A DNA stretch of 50,420 bases from Aureispira sp964404215. Its GTDB lineage: Bacteria > Bacteroidota > Bacteroidia > Chitinophagales > Saprospiraceae. Below the pieces are notes generated by a model. The model saw only the letters and a program-made list of their open reading frames with translations. It was not told the origin of the DNA and did no database searches. Shown here one piece after another: positions 17,334 through 26,338 of the stretch. How positions within the stretch are numbered: position 1 is the first letter of the stretch; every line of letters begins with the position of its first letter. A program made the translations under genes and the position numbers. The stretch lies in contig CAYOJF010000030.1 in the NCBI GenBank assembly GCA_964404215.1, positions 1 to 50,420 on the forward strand. The letters run 5' to 3'.

Positions 17334-17983
17334 ACCCATTCCTTAGCGGTAGCAACAGAAAAAACGCCCAATAAAACAGGTAACCAAAGTACGGGGTAGC
17401 CCAATTGTACCGCACGTACAAAAACGAAAGGTGTCGTTTCACTTTGCCAAAAATGATGTATTTCTAGACTAATTAGAGACATCGGAATGACTGCAATAAT
17501 GGCTACCATTATGGTTAAAATATGCATACCATCTGTCGATTTATGAAACTGGCGAATAGGAACAAAAAATAGGATAGAAACTAGGGTTGTAATTCCGAAT
17601 AATTTCCATGCAGACCAAGCAGCAATATTGTTCTCAGTATTGGTAATAAATGAGAAGACACGTTCCTTGTAGAGGTCTTTGAAAATATCCTGAGCTAATA
17701 GATAGCTACAATAGCCAACTATTGATAATAAGATGAGATGAAATAAACACCAATACCAAGGGATTTTGAATTCAATAATCTGAGGTAAGAGATAAATCAG
17801 AACAACTAAGATGACAATGATAGACGGGGCTATTTGGAGTTGGTGAATCCAATCATAGGCGTTTTGATTGGGTATGTTAGCCCCTTGTAGTTCATAATAC
17901 CATATTCCCCAAGTCAAGCACCCTATTAATAAAGGGAGTGCCAAAAATAAAAGGTCTTTTAGGCTTATCAATTGATTATTCAT
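17330..17983 (-). CDS. Polytopic membrane protein of unknown function
   Basis: A 217-residue protein with about six hydrophobic helices and short loops; the longest soluble stretch is about 110-135 (YKERVFSFITNTENNIAAW). I do not recognise a family. It overlaps the preceding plus-strand gene tail-to-tail by four bases, and its first codons overlap the -33 region of the rbfA promoter on the other strand. Confidence 0.6.
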   Translation of the reverse strand: MNNQLISLKDLLFLALPLLIGCLTWGIWYYELQGANIPNQNAYDWIHQLQIAPSIIVILVVLIYLLPQIIEFKIPWYWCLFHLILLSIVGYCSYLLAQDIFKDLYKERVFSFITNTENNIAAWSAWKLFGITTLVSILFFVPIRQFHKSTDGMHILTIMVAIIAVIPMSLISLEIHHFWQSETTPFVFVRAVQLGYPVLWLPVLLGVFSVATAKEWV

Positions 17984-18000
17984 ACTAAATTGTATCTTTG
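17972..18000 (+). promoter_or_regulatory. Promoter of the rbfA-lolE-like operon
   Basis: TTG at 17972-17974, an 18-base spacer and TATCTTTG at 17993-18000 fit the Bacteroidota consensus. The -33 element lies inside the first codons of the opposite gene. The predicted leader is about 88 bases. Confidence 0.7.
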
Positions 18001-18093
18001 CAAAGATTTAGGGAGGTTTGGTAGAAACAACTTCTCACTCAAATGGTTATCAGTAATAACATAGACATCAAGATATATAAAAATAAATAGAAA

Positions 18094-18525
18094 GTGGAAC
18101 AATCAAAAAAACAACGTCAAATTGGAGCGCTAATACAAAAAGAATTTAGCACAGTACTACGAGAAGAAGGCCCTCTAATGTATGGAGCAAGTGTTATGGT
18201 GACGGTTACTAATGTTCGTATGAGTTCTGATATGGGGATTGCTTATATTTATGTTAGTGTTTTTAATGCTCCTTATAAGCAGGAAATCGTCAAAGAGTTA
18301 TGGGAGAACTTATCTAGATTGAGAGGCGAATTGGGGAGACGTATTCGCAAACAAGTACGCCGTATTCCGTTGCTGAAATTTTATATTGATGATACACTAG
18401 ACGAGATGGAGCACATTGATCGTTTATTTGATCAAATCAATAGCAATACAGGCAATGGAACACGTTCGATGAAAGAAGCAAGAGAGGCCCAAAAAAGAGA
18501 GAATAATACAGAAGACGAAGCTTAA
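18094..18525 (+). CDS. rbfA: 30S ribosome-binding factor A
   Basis: A 143-residue RbfA, which binds immature 30S subunits near the 5' end of 16S rRNA and promotes maturation and cold adaptation. The family pattern is clear: RQIGALIQKEFSTVLREEG at the start, SSDMGIAYIYVSVF, LRGELGRRIRKQVRRIPLLKFYIDDTLDEM, then a charged tail. Translation starts at a GTG (18094); no in-frame ATG matches the family N-terminus. Only four bases separate it from the lolE-like gene, a tight and plausibly coupled pair. Confidence 0.95.
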   Translation: MEQSKKQRQIGALIQKEFSTVLREEGPLMYGASVMVTVTNVRMSSDMGIAYIYVSVFNAPYKQEIVKELWENLSRLRGELGRRIRKQVRRIPLLKFYIDDTLDEMEHIDRLFDQINSNTGNGTRSMKEAREAQKRENNTEDEA

Positions 18526-18529
18526 AACT

Positions 18530-19768
18530 ATGAACCTGCCTTTCAAATTTGCCAAACGGTATATCTTTTCGCAAAAATCAACTAATGCCATTAATATTAT
18601 TTCTAGTATATCTGTACTAGGGATAAGCCTAGGTAGTATGGCTTTGATTGTGATTATGTCCGTATTCAATGGTTTTGAAGGATTATTGGGGGATCTGATC
18701 GGTAATTTTAAGCCAGAAATTAAAATAACGGTAGCAGAGGGAAAGGTATTTGAACCTGATAGTAGCAAAATCGCACAACTAGAAGCGATTGATGGGGTTG
18801 CTTTTGTCTCGAAAACCTTGCAAGAAGTCGTACTCCTAGAGTATAATGGGGTACAAAATATAGGATGGATAAAAGGTACTGATGATAATTTTAGAGAAGT
18901 AACAGAATTAGATACTTGTATTTCAACAGGCAAATACAAGACTTATGATGCTGCATCCGATATTCATTATGCTGTTATTGGAGCTACGCTAGAATATACA
19001 TTAGGTATTCCAGTGACTGGAAATGCACACAAACCCATGAAAGTGTATATGCCTAAGCGTAAGGCAAAGTACTCTGCTAGGTCTAAACCGTTTAAGCAAA
19101 GGAGTATTTACCCTGCGGCTGTTTATACGACTATGCAGGCTGATTATGATAACTATGTTATTACCAATTTGCCCTTTGTTCAGGAATTAACTTCTTATAA
19201 AAATGGTGAAATATCAGCTCTAGAAATAAAGCTAGAAACCAATGCCCCGATAGAGGTTGTTCAGAAACAAATGATAGCAATAATGGGAGAGGAGTATGTA
19301 GTCAAAAATCGCTATCAGCAAGACGAGGCATTGTACAAAATCACCAACATGGAAAAATGGTTTGCTTTTATCATTTTTGCCTTTACTTTAGTCTTAGTTG
19401 CTTTTAATATGGTAGGTGCGTTATGGATGTTGGTGCTAGAGAAAAAGGAAGATATAGCGACTATAAAGGCAATGGGGGGGAGTAGTAAGTTAGTCCGAAA
19501 TATCTTTCTTGCAGAAGGTTACTTGTTATCTATAATAGGAGTCTCAATTGGTTGTGTTTTGGCAATTATCCTCTGTATATTACAGCAAAAATATGGACTG
19601 GTTACTTTGGCAGGAAGTGGAGAATTTATTGTCGATTACTATCCTGTAGAAATGCGATGGACTGATTTTGCCCAAGTTATCTTTACTGTTGTTTCTATAG
19701 GAGCCGCCGCTGCATGGATCCCCGCTCATAGAGCTTCCAAAATAGATGCTATTATCCACAAAAAATAA
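18530..19768 (+). CDS. LolC/LolE-family ABC transporter permease
   Basis: A 412-residue permease with the standard layout: an N-terminal helix (about 20-48, with ISVLGISLGSMALIVIMSVFNGFE), a periplasmic domain (about 50-265) and three C-terminal helices, with the coupling segment LEKKEDIATIKAMGG between the first two. Family members move lipoproteins from the inner membrane toward the outer membrane with a LolD-type ATPase, which is not encoded nearby. It ends IPAHRASKIDAI. It is coupled to rbfA, four bases upstream. Its normal length makes the 613-residue paralogue at 1124 stand out. Confidence 0.92.
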   Translation: MNLPFKFAKRYIFSQKSTNAINIISSISVLGISLGSMALIVIMSVFNGFEGLLGDLIGNFKPEIKITVAEGKVFEPDSSKIAQLEAIDGVAFVSKTLQEVVLLEYNGVQNIGWIKGTDDNFREVTELDTCISTGKYKTYDAASDIHYAVIGATLEYTLGIPVTGNAHKPMKVYMPKRKAKYSARSKPFKQRSIYPAAVYTTMQADYDNYVITNLPFVQELTSYKNGEISALEIKLETNAPIEVVQKQMIAIMGEEYVVKNRYQQDEALYKITNMEKWFAFIIFAFTLVLVAFNMVGALWMLVLEKKEDIATIKAMGGSSKLVRNIFLAEGYLLSIIGVSIGCVLAIILCILQQKYGLVTLAGSGEFIVDYYPVEMRWTDFAQVIFTVVSIGAAAAWIPAHRASKIDAIIHKK

Positions 19769-19881
19769 GATCACATTAGCTCTTAGTGACTGTATGAATA
19801 GAACAAAACGCAATAAAAGTGTATTTATTGTTGTTAGGTCAGTGTTAATTTGTGGTTAATTGTAAATTTAATAGAATTTTA

Positions 19882-19912
19882 TTTGGTTTTTATTAAGAAT
19901 AGTATATATTTG
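19882..19912 (+). promoter_or_regulatory. Promoter of the secreted protein gene at 19967
   Basis: TTTG (19882-19885), exactly 19 bases, then TATATTTG (19905-19912): a perfect fit to the phylum consensus. The transcript start should be near 19918, giving a leader of about 50 bases. Confidence 0.75.
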
Positions 19913-19966
19913 TATGGAGCGAGATTGTTATATCACTTATCTCGAACATCACAAACACACACTACT

Positions 19967-20413
19967 ATGATTACCAGAATTTTATTCATTGGACTTATTT
20001 TAATTGGTTTAGTCAGGTTGGGGCAGGCTCAACAAGTTTCTAAAGGTCTTCACCAAATTTTGACCTCTGACGAATCAGAACCTACCTCTATTTACATTAA
20101 GATCGGTACACCTAATGTAGAAGTCAAAAAAACAGCAGGAACTCGAATCAGAGTCTCTGGTAAGGTTAAAATTTCTATTCCCAACCTTTACTTTCTGGAG
20201 CACCTTGTCAAGCAAGGACGTTACACACTTAATCTAACCCCATCTGGAGATGGTGGTCTTAGAATGGAAGATAAATCAAAAACACCTATCATTTTGAGGG
20301 GGCAAGAATGTCGTGAAGATATTTATTTTACGATTTATGTACCTACTAGTATTAAAACTGTAGTAGTAGAAAATACACTAACTGGAGACAGTAATGTCGT
20401 GACTGTTAATTGA
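19967..20413 (+). CDS. Small secreted protein of unknown function
   Basis: A 148-residue exported protein. The signal peptide is ITRILFIGLILIGLVRLGQA, with cleavage before QQVSKG. The mature part is beta-rich (NVEVKKTAGTRIRVSGKV, IYFTIYVPTSIKTVVVEN), resembling the strand repeats of DUF4097-like adhesin or head-GIN proteins, but it is too short for a firm assignment. The frame continues upstream to 19850, but the ATG at 19967 gives the signal peptide and lies correctly behind the promoter at 19882-19912. It ends 124 bases before the tRNA gene. Confidence 0.7.
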   Translation: MITRILFIGLILIGLVRLGQAQQVSKGLHQILTSDESEPTSIYIKIGTPNVEVKKTAGTRIRVSGKVKISIPNLYFLEHLVKQGRYTLNLTPSGDGGLRMEDKSKTPIILRGQECREDIYFTIYVPTSIKTVVVENTLTGDSNVVTVN

Positions 20414-20492
20414 TTAGCATCCATTTAGTCAATTTTGGAAAGTTTTTTGGAGCACACTACTTCAAAAAACTTTCTTTATTTTTAGAGAAATA

Positions 20493-20524
20493 CTTGCAGG
20501 TTCCAAATGTTTGCTCTATATTTG
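20493..20524 (+). promoter_or_regulatory. Promoter of the initiator tRNA gene
   Basis: CTTG at 20493-20496, a 20-base spacer and TATATTTG at 20517-20524, placed 12 bases before the mature tRNA 5' end. The transcript would have a very short leader. Confidence 0.7.
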
Positions 20525-20536
20525 TGTCAACAACAA

Positions 20537-20608
<72 letters not shown>

Positions 20609-20614
20609 CAAAAG

Positions 20615-20644
20615 AAAGCCAATCATTCAAAATGATTGGCTTTT
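20615..20644 (+). terminator. Terminator of tRNA-fMet
   Basis: A perfect 13-base-pair stem, AAAGCCAATCATT (20615-20627) with AATGATTGGCTTT (20631-20643), CAA loop, then T-rich sequence. Confidence 0.85.
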
Positions 20645-20683
20645 GTCTTTGTAATAGGATACTTATCATATATCCATATCAAC

Positions 20684-20721
20684 AACAAATCCTCTCTTAA
20701 CTAACTAAGAGAGGATTTGTT
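20684..20721 (-). terminator. Strong hairpin downstream of the kinase gene
   Basis: AACAAATCCTCTCTTA (20684-20699) pairs perfectly over 16 bases with TAAGAGAGGATTTGTT (20706-20721), loop of six. It lies just after the stop of the minus-strand kinase gene and could also stop plus-strand readthrough from the tRNA. No long U tract on either side. Confidence 0.7.
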
Positions 20722-20728
20722 ATTGATT

Positions 20729-22849
20729 CTAAAACGGTCGAAGTATTCCAATCATTTCTAGTAAATGACGTGGGTAAGATATTTTCTTATATAGATCAGC
20801 ATTTATTTTAGCACGACGACAGGTCGCTGCTTGCTCTATTAATGGTTTTTCTAGTCGCTGTAAGTCAAACTCTAGTCGTTCTAGTTCTGAAAGACTTATT
20901 TTCTGTTGTTCCATTAGTTGTTTGACCTTATTTTCGTCTTCTTTAGTCACTAACTGATGGTAACGCTCCACTTCCTCTAGAATCGTTTTATGAGACTCGA
21001 CGACAGAAAAAATAATATCCTTAGAACGCTCTACATACTTATCTTCTAGTTCTGCAATTTCGATTTCCTTTTGTGTCTTGAGCAACTCTAGTTGATAAAG
21101 GTCTTGTTCAAAGGCATTATTTTCTGTTTCTGATAGTTTACCAAGTCGATGGTTTCTTTTGAGCAGGATAATATATTGCAGAGGAGTAGGAGCCTCTATT
21201 GTTTGTATAGTAGTGACTTCTTTTGATTTGAGATAATAGTATTTCTTTAGTTCGTTATATTCGTTTTTCTCTTCTCGCTTTATTTTTCTCAAATCAACCC
21301 GACGTCGTTTGGCATACTGCTCAAATAAACTGATTCTCTCAGAGAGCATTCTTTTATGTGTCAGTATGTCTTCTAGATAATCAGGGGGAGTTTCTTTTTG
21401 TAGAGTTGTTATTTTAGTGATACTCTCTTGAATTTTACTTTCATAGCGTTTGATGCTATGGATCAATTCTTCTAGGTAACTCATTTGGGATTCAAAAACA
21501 TTGAAAATAGTCTGTTTTTTTTCTGCAGATTTTCGAGTTTTATAAGTCATTAGGTTGAAGCCTAAATACGCCAATACCCCGCCAATAACAGCTAAATACC
21601 AAGGGGTAATTAGAGAAATTCCTGCACCAATTACTAAGATAAGTAAGGCTATTATGAAGTTGAAAAAACGCTGTGAACGAAGCTCTTTAGGGTTGTTGAT
21701 CTCTTTTGGTAAGTGCTGAGCCTTGAGTTCTTTCTTAGTGATTGGTTTTTCTATTTCTAAGATAGGAGACTGACTAATAATAGTAGCTACTGGAATTTTG
21801 TAGAGCTGTTTGGTATTGAGTTGTTGTGGCAAGTACTGTAAATGTATAGGAGGAATCGCAATGGATTCTTTGGTCCAAAAGTGACGTTGATGGTATTCGT
21901 GTAACGCCATAGACCACTCTTCAGAACTAGGTCTAGCAAAAGGGTCATTGTAGCCATCTATAAAACATTGATTAAACAAGTTTTGTAGTGTAGTAGGCAA
22001 GGAATAAAAACGTTCGTGCAATGCAGGAATTACCTTAAAGTTGGATCTCAATTCAGGGTGGTGTACATAGAGTCCATTTGTTATTTTTTCGTAGATGCTC
22101 GTGAGATGCTCAAACGGCTTACCTGTAGAGGCAGCGAATGGATGAATACCTAGGAGTACTTTATAAAAAATAACGGCTAAACCAAATCGATCCCAGGGGT
22201 CTTCTTGAGTGGGGTCAACTTCCCATTTTCGATAGCTATCGGCAGGGGTATATTCTGGGGTTGCTACAGGAGCGTCATATATGGTTTCGCCATCTTTGAC
22301 CACCTCAATAGAATCTAAATCAACTAGTGCAATATTACCCTCGGGAGAGACAACAATATTGTCTGGTTTCATATCAACCAATATGTACTGTTCTGTAGCA
22401 TGTAACCGATGGATGGCTTTTGCAATTTTATGGCAAATCTTAAGGCGTTGAAATAGTCTTTTGTCCTCGTCAAAACTATAAGCCCCCCACTCATCTAAAT
22501 ATCGTTTAGGAATCTTGGGGAGTGTTAATAATTCTAGTTTGTCTCCTGTCGCTTTTTTCATCAGAAAACCAACAAATTCCTTATTCTTATTGAATAAGAG
22601 TTGCTTGGGCCAAATCAAATGAATGCCTTCCTCTTTTTCAAATTCTTTGGGAGGATTTTCGTGTAGATAGAGAATTTTTTGATGTCGAAGGGAAGTCCTT
22701 TTTTTAGGGTGATAGATCTTTGCTACCGTACGAGCATAGCCGGGGCTAACAATCTCATATAATTCTCCTTCTCCACCACTCGCAAAAGGTTGTTCTTCGA
22801 GCTCAATTGGAGTTTGTCGTTCACCTGTGTGTTGTACCCATAGTTTCAT
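20729..22849 (-). CDS. Ser/Thr protein kinase with membrane helices and C-terminal coiled coil (YegI-like)
   Basis: A 706-residue eukaryotic-type kinase. The glycine-rich loop is ASGGEGELYEI, the ATP lysine is K44 (TVAKIYHP), the catalytic loop is LVDMKPDN with D159, K161 and N164, and DLD replaces DFG (D177). This DLD-containing subtype is like E. coli YegI. After the kinase domain (to about 300) come two membrane helices (about 405-445) and a long coiled coil (about 450-680) rich in E, K and R. I start at the ATG at 22849 (MKLWVQHTGER) rather than the upstream TTG. YegI-type kinases are usually encoded beside a PP2C phosphatase and a vWA protein; neither is here, so it is an orphan. Role unknown, probably envelope or stress signalling. 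Confidence 0.88.
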   Translation of the reverse strand: MKLWVQHTGERQTPIELEEQPFASGGEGELYEIVSPGYARTVAKIYHPKKRTSLRHQKILYLHENPPKEFEKEEGIHLIWPKQLLFNKNKEFVGFLMKKATGDKLELLTLPKIPKRYLDEWGAYSFDEDKRLFQRLKICHKIAKAIHRLHATEQYILVDMKPDNIVVSPEGNIALVDLDSIEVVKDGETIYDAPVATPEYTPADSYRKWEVDPTQEDPWDRFGLAVIFYKVLLGIHPFAASTGKPFEHLTSIYEKITNGLYVHHPELRSNFKVIPALHERFYSLPTTLQNLFNQCFIDGYNDPFARPSSEEWSMALHEYHQRHFWTKESIAIPPIHLQYLPQQLNTKQLYKIPVATIISQSPILEIEKPITKKELKAQHLPKEINNPKELRSQRFFNFIIALLILVIGAGISLITPWYLAVIGGVLAYLGFNLMTYKTRKSAEKKQTIFNVFESQMSYLEELIHSIKRYESKIQESITKITTLQKETPPDYLEDILTHKRMLSERISLFEQYAKRRRVDLRKIKREEKNEYNELKKYYYLKSKEVTTIQTIEAPTPLQYIILLKRNHRLGKLSETENNAFEQDLYQLELLKTQKEIEIAELEDKYVERSKDIIFSVVESHKTILEEVERYHQLVTKEDENKVKQLMEQQKISLSELERLEFDLQRLEKPLIEQAATCRRAKINADLYKKISYPRHLLEMIGILRPF

Positions 22850-22990
22850 GCTATCAATATACAAATAAGTAGCTTAATGATTCCTATTCCAAGTATAAAA
22901 AATCATATAACATATTTAAGAATTAAGTTTGGAGAAATAAACGATTTAGGCGAAAATGAATTGATTTTGTGCCATTACTTAAATAGGTTC

Positions 22991-23773
22991 TTATTCATTG
23001 AGAGACCAATCATAGTCCAAATAACTAATTTTAGCATCTGGATGAATAGTAGTGTTACTGTATTGATTCAAAAAATTGATCAGAGATCCTTTCTTTGTGA
23101 AATCACCTTTGAACCAACTGAAAATTTTAGAAATCTGAATGTTATTTGTTGTTATCTTATTTCGAAATTCATCCGCTAAGAAATCTTGAGCTTGTTTGGT
23201 CAGTTGTTGCTCTAGTTGTATAGCCGTGTAGGCCTCATTCAGCAATTTAGGACAAGATTTGGATGCACAGACAATGGCGAAGTGAATACGAGGTTCCTCA
23301 AATTGGGGACGTAGTATTTTATGTTCTATGGCATTAAGATTCATATCTATACCACCTATTTGGAAGAATTTTTTGTGCCAAATGCCATTGATTATTCCTA
23401 CGCTTGCAGGAGGATGTAGATCAGTAATACTTGCAACTGGATAATTATCCATAATTAGTTTAATAGTAAAAGCATTATAGGCATTGATCCAGTAGGCTAG
23501 TTTTTCTTCTTCTGTCCATTTTTTGGAGGGAGGAGTATTGGTCAAGGCAGTTAGGTAGCTATTGAAGGCAATGCTATCTTGCAAGAAACCTTTGTAGTTT
23601 ACATTTCCCAACTCGTCAACATGTTTTTTTAATAAAATATTGTATTTTTCATGTGTGAGTGGAATGGTATTCTTTGGGGAGAAATTCAAGGAAGGAGAAC
23701 ACCCTATTCCAAATAAAAATAAACCAATGGCAATTAAAATTGCTACAATGACAGCTGTGTATTTAGTAATCAT
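22991..23773 (-). CDS. DUF547 family exported protein, possible lipoprotein
   Basis: A 260-residue DUF547 protein. Its N-terminal hydrophobic segment ends LFGIGCSPS, a plausible but imperfect lipobox with C25, so outer-membrane or periplasmic attachment is likely. The family motifs are intact: LAYWINAYNAFTIKLI, VGIINGIWHKKFF, DMNLNAIEHKILR and IHFAIVCASKSCPKL. These conserve Cys and His residues reminiscent of a thiol-type active site, but the biochemical function of the family is not established. Its ATG lies only 6 bases from that of the divergent HD hydrolase gene. Confidence 0.9.
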   Translation of the reverse strand: MITKYTAVIVAILIAIGLFLFGIGCSPSLNFSPKNTIPLTHEKYNILLKKHVDELGNVNYKGFLQDSIAFNSYLTALTNTPPSKKWTEEEKLAYWINAYNAFTIKLIMDNYPVASITDLHPPASVGIINGIWHKKFFQIGGIDMNLNAIEHKILRPQFEEPRIHFAIVCASKSCPKLLNEAYTAIQLEQQLTKQAQDFLADEFRNKITTNNIQISKIFSWFKGDFTKKGSLINFLNQYSNTTIHPDAKISYLDYDWSLNE

Positions 23774-23779
23774 ATAATT

Positions 23780-24451
23780 ATGAGTATAATAAAAATAGAG
23801 TTAAAACCAGCTCTCTCTAAAGAAGAGCTTGAATGGATGCAAAATCGCTTTGATGGGTTGTGTTGTGAATTGGGCGTTTCATCAGAAGACCTAATCAGAT
23901 GGAGACAAAAATTGTTCGCTCAATACGACCAATCGAGTCGCTATTATCACAATTTAGTACATATTTATAACTTTATTAAGGTTTTTGACGAACACCAAAC
24001 GGCTATTCAACAGCCTTTATGGTTTGAAGTAGCGATTTGGTGGCATGATGCTATATATGATGCTCAACGAAAAGATAATGAACAAAAAAGTGCCCAATGG
24101 GCGGTAGATTGTTGGGAAGCTTATTTGCAGAAGGAAGCGTTAACTTACATAAAAGTATTGATTAATAGTACAGAAAAACATTTGCCTCTTGAAAAGGGGG
24201 GGGATGTGTATTATTTCTTAGATATGGACTTGTCAGTACTGGCAACAGAATCAACTACCTATTTAACCTATGCTGATTATATTGCTAAAGAGTATCAATT
24301 GTACTACCCCAAATTATTGTATAAAATAGGGCGTAAGAAAGCAATGAAGCAATTTTTTAACCGTTCAAGACTATATTACACTTCTTTTTTTTATGAAAAT
24401 TATGAAGAGCAAGCGAAAAACAATATAAAATTGGAGTTAAAAACTATTTGA
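23780..24451 (+). CDS. Predicted HD-superfamily metal-dependent phosphohydrolase
   Basis: A 223-residue cytoplasmic protein with the motifs of the predicted metal-dependent HD phosphohydrolases: H57 and H61 (YYHNLVHIYNF), the HD pair H89-D90 (AIWWHDAIYD) and a later conserved DMDLSVLA. Relatives act on nucleotides or other phosphoesters; the substrate here is unknown. Length is typical. It is divergent from the DUF547 gene with 6 bases between the start codons, so each promoter must overlap the other gene or the transcripts are leaderless. Confidence 0.88.
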   Translation: MSIIKIELKPALSKEELEWMQNRFDGLCCELGVSSEDLIRWRQKLFAQYDQSSRYYHNLVHIYNFIKVFDEHQTAIQQPLWFEVAIWWHDAIYDAQRKDNEQKSAQWAVDCWEAYLQKEALTYIKVLINSTEKHLPLEKGGDVYYFLDMDLSVLATESTTYLTYADYIAKEYQLYYPKLLYKIGRKKAMKQFFNRSRLYYTSFFYENYEEQAKNNIKLELKTI

Positions 24452-24550
24452 CTTTGTTTTTGTTCGGTTGGAAGGTCAATTTTTTGACTTTGGCTCTGAA
24501 ATTGTTCAGAAAGTTGTAACTTAAAAAGTATTGTATATTATTTATAATAT

Positions 24551-24593
<43 letters not shown>

Positions 24594-24602
24594 TAAAAAA
24601 TA

Positions 24603-25259
24603 ATGCAATATATAACAAAAAATATCTGGAAGTTGGTGAAATATGGAGGCATTGCAGCTTCGCTAGTAGCTCTACTCATCTTTATGGGCAACTATTGGGT
24701 TACCTCTTCCGTGGAAGGATTGATACATGAAGATATCGAAGAAGTGAGCTACAGTGATGTTGCTCTGGTATTGGGGACGAGTCGTAGTATCAATGGAAGG
24801 GTAGAAAACCCCTTTTTTACGCATCGTATTACTGCAGCAGCGGAGTTGTATTTTGCAGGTAAGGTAAAGCATATTTTGGTAAGTGGAGACAATAGCACTG
24901 TCAAATATAATGAGCCTAGAGATATGAAAAAAGCATTAATTGCACGAGGAGTACCTGCACACTGTATAACAATGGATTTTGCAGGATTAAGAACATTGGA
25001 TTCAGTGGTGCGTAGCAATAAGATATTTCAACAACAACGATTGACGATTGTATCTCAATCTTTTCATAATTACCGGGCATTGTTTATTGCTCAAAAATAT
25101 GGAATAGATGCGGTTGCTTATAATGCAGCTTATCCTAAGTATGCCTCTAATCGAACGATATACCGAGAATATTTGGCAAGAGTAAAAGCTGTATTAGATT
25201 TATATGTTTTTGGTACTGCTCCTAAATTTTTGGGCGAAAAAGTAGATATTCGGGTTTAA
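24603..25259 (+). CDS. sanA: SanA-like DUF218 envelope protein
   Basis: A 218-residue protein with one N-terminal membrane helix (about 14-34) and a DUF218/YdcF-type domain. The SanA signature is clear: ALVLGTSRSINGRVENPFFT, RITAAAELYFAGKVKHILVS, GDN...YNEPRDM, DFAGLRTLDSVVRS, VSQSFHNYRALFIAQ, REYLARVKAVLDL and a late FLG. In enterobacteria SanA supports the envelope permeability barrier (vancomycin resistance at high temperature); the same role here is an inference. The ATG follows 13 bases after the (AC)19 tract, so its expression may be modulated by tract length. A possible promoter is TTTG (24459-24462), 22 bases, TGACTTTG (24485-24492), which would put the repeat in the transcribed leader. 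Confidence 0.9.
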   Translation: MQYITKNIWKLVKYGGIAASLVALLIFMGNYWVTSSVEGLIHEDIEEVSYSDVALVLGTSRSINGRVENPFFTHRITAAAELYFAGKVKHILVSGDNSTVKYNEPRDMKKALIARGVPAHCITMDFAGLRTLDSVVRSNKIFQQQRLTIVSQSFHNYRALFIAQKYGIDAVAYNAAYPKYASNRTIYREYLARVKAVLDLYVFGTAPKFLGEKVDIRV

Positions 25260-25303
25260 TTCCCCTTGTTGACACAACATCTCGGCACTATTTTTATTTT
25301 AAT

Positions 25304-25345
25304 AACATTCCTAAGAGCACTTCTTTTAGGAATGTTTTTATTTTT
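25304..25345 (+). terminator. Terminator of the sanA-like gene
   Basis: AACATTCCTAA (25304-25314) pairs with TTAGGAATGTT (25326-25336), followed by TTTATTTTT. Confidence 0.85.
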
Positions 25346-25375
25346 GTGCAAATTTTGGAATAAAACAATATTAAG

Positions 25376-26146
25376 ATGGGGCGTAAAAAAATAGTAGCAG
25401 GTAACTGGAAGATGAACAAAGAGTTGTTAGAGGGACTGCGATTGAGTACCGAGATTATTCGAAGAGCAGGGACATTAGCTAAAGATAGTGTTGAGGTAGT
25501 GATAGCTCCTCCAGCAGTTTATTTGCATACAGCTATTAGTATGGGAGAACGAGTACCTCAAATAAAAATAGCAGCACAGAATTGTCACCACAAACTCAAG
25601 GGGGCCTATACGGGGGAAATATCAGCTCCTATGCTGAAGTCAATGAAAATAGATTATGCTATAATAGGACATTCAGAACGCCGTAAATATTTTGGAGAAG
25701 ACCATGCTATTCTGGCTGAAAAAGTTAATACCGTATTAGAGACAGGTATGGCTATTATTTTTTGTTGTGGAGAGCCCCTGGAAGTACGTGAAGCAGGAGA
25801 GCAGGAAAAATATGTTTTAGAACAATTACAACAGAGTTTATTTCAGTTGACAGCAGAACAGATGGAGTCAGTTGTGATTGCTTACGAACCTGTATGGGCA
25901 ATCGGAACAGGCAAAACAGCAACGCCCCAACAAGCTCAAGATATGCATGCTTATATCCGAAAAGAAATAGAAAGTCAGTACAACGAAACGGTTGCTGATA
26001 ACATTTCTATACTTTATGGTGGAAGTGTCAAGCCAAGCAACGCTGCTGATATTTTTGCAAATCCAGATGTAGATGGTGGTCTAATAGGAGGGGCATCTTT
26101 GCAAACAGAAGATTTTATGGCGATTGTCCAAGCACGGTTGAAATAG
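25376..26146 (+). CDS. tpiA: Triosephosphate isomerase
   Basis: A 256-residue TIM-barrel enzyme that interconverts dihydroxyacetone phosphate and glyceraldehyde 3-phosphate in glycolysis and gluconeogenesis. All catalytic residues are present: N10 and K12 (AGNWKMN), H99 (IIGHSERR) and the base E171 (AYEPVWAIGTGK), with phosphate-binding YGGSVKPSN and GGLIGGASL. Length is normal. The start is the ATG at 25376 (MGRKKIVAGNWKMN), 30 bases after the preceding terminator. Not in an obvious operon. Confidence 0.98.
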   Translation: MGRKKIVAGNWKMNKELLEGLRLSTEIIRRAGTLAKDSVEVVIAPPAVYLHTAISMGERVPQIKIAAQNCHHKLKGAYTGEISAPMLKSMKIDYAIIGHSERRKYFGEDHAILAEKVNTVLETGMAIIFCCGEPLEVREAGEQEKYVLEQLQQSLFQLTAEQMESVVIAYEPVWAIGTGKTATPQQAQDMHAYIRKEIESQYNETVADNISILYGGSVKPSNAADIFANPDVDGGLIGGASLQTEDFMAIVQARLK

Positions 26147-26338
26147 ATGTTTCTACTCAAAAGACCATGATTTGGTTATAGAAATAAAAAATACTTCATT
26201 TTTTTTTACCCGTTGAGCATACAATTTATTGGTTTGCTACGTTCTATATTAAATTCTCTTTAATTAGAGGTGAAGTTTGTGTCCACTATACTGGGCTATA
26301 AAAAATGAGTATTCCTAAATATTATTATCATAAATATA

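Noticed and set aside
22877..23179. Plus-strand open frame of 100 codons
   Set aside because: Lies mostly antisense to the well-supported DUF547 gene and has no recognisable features.
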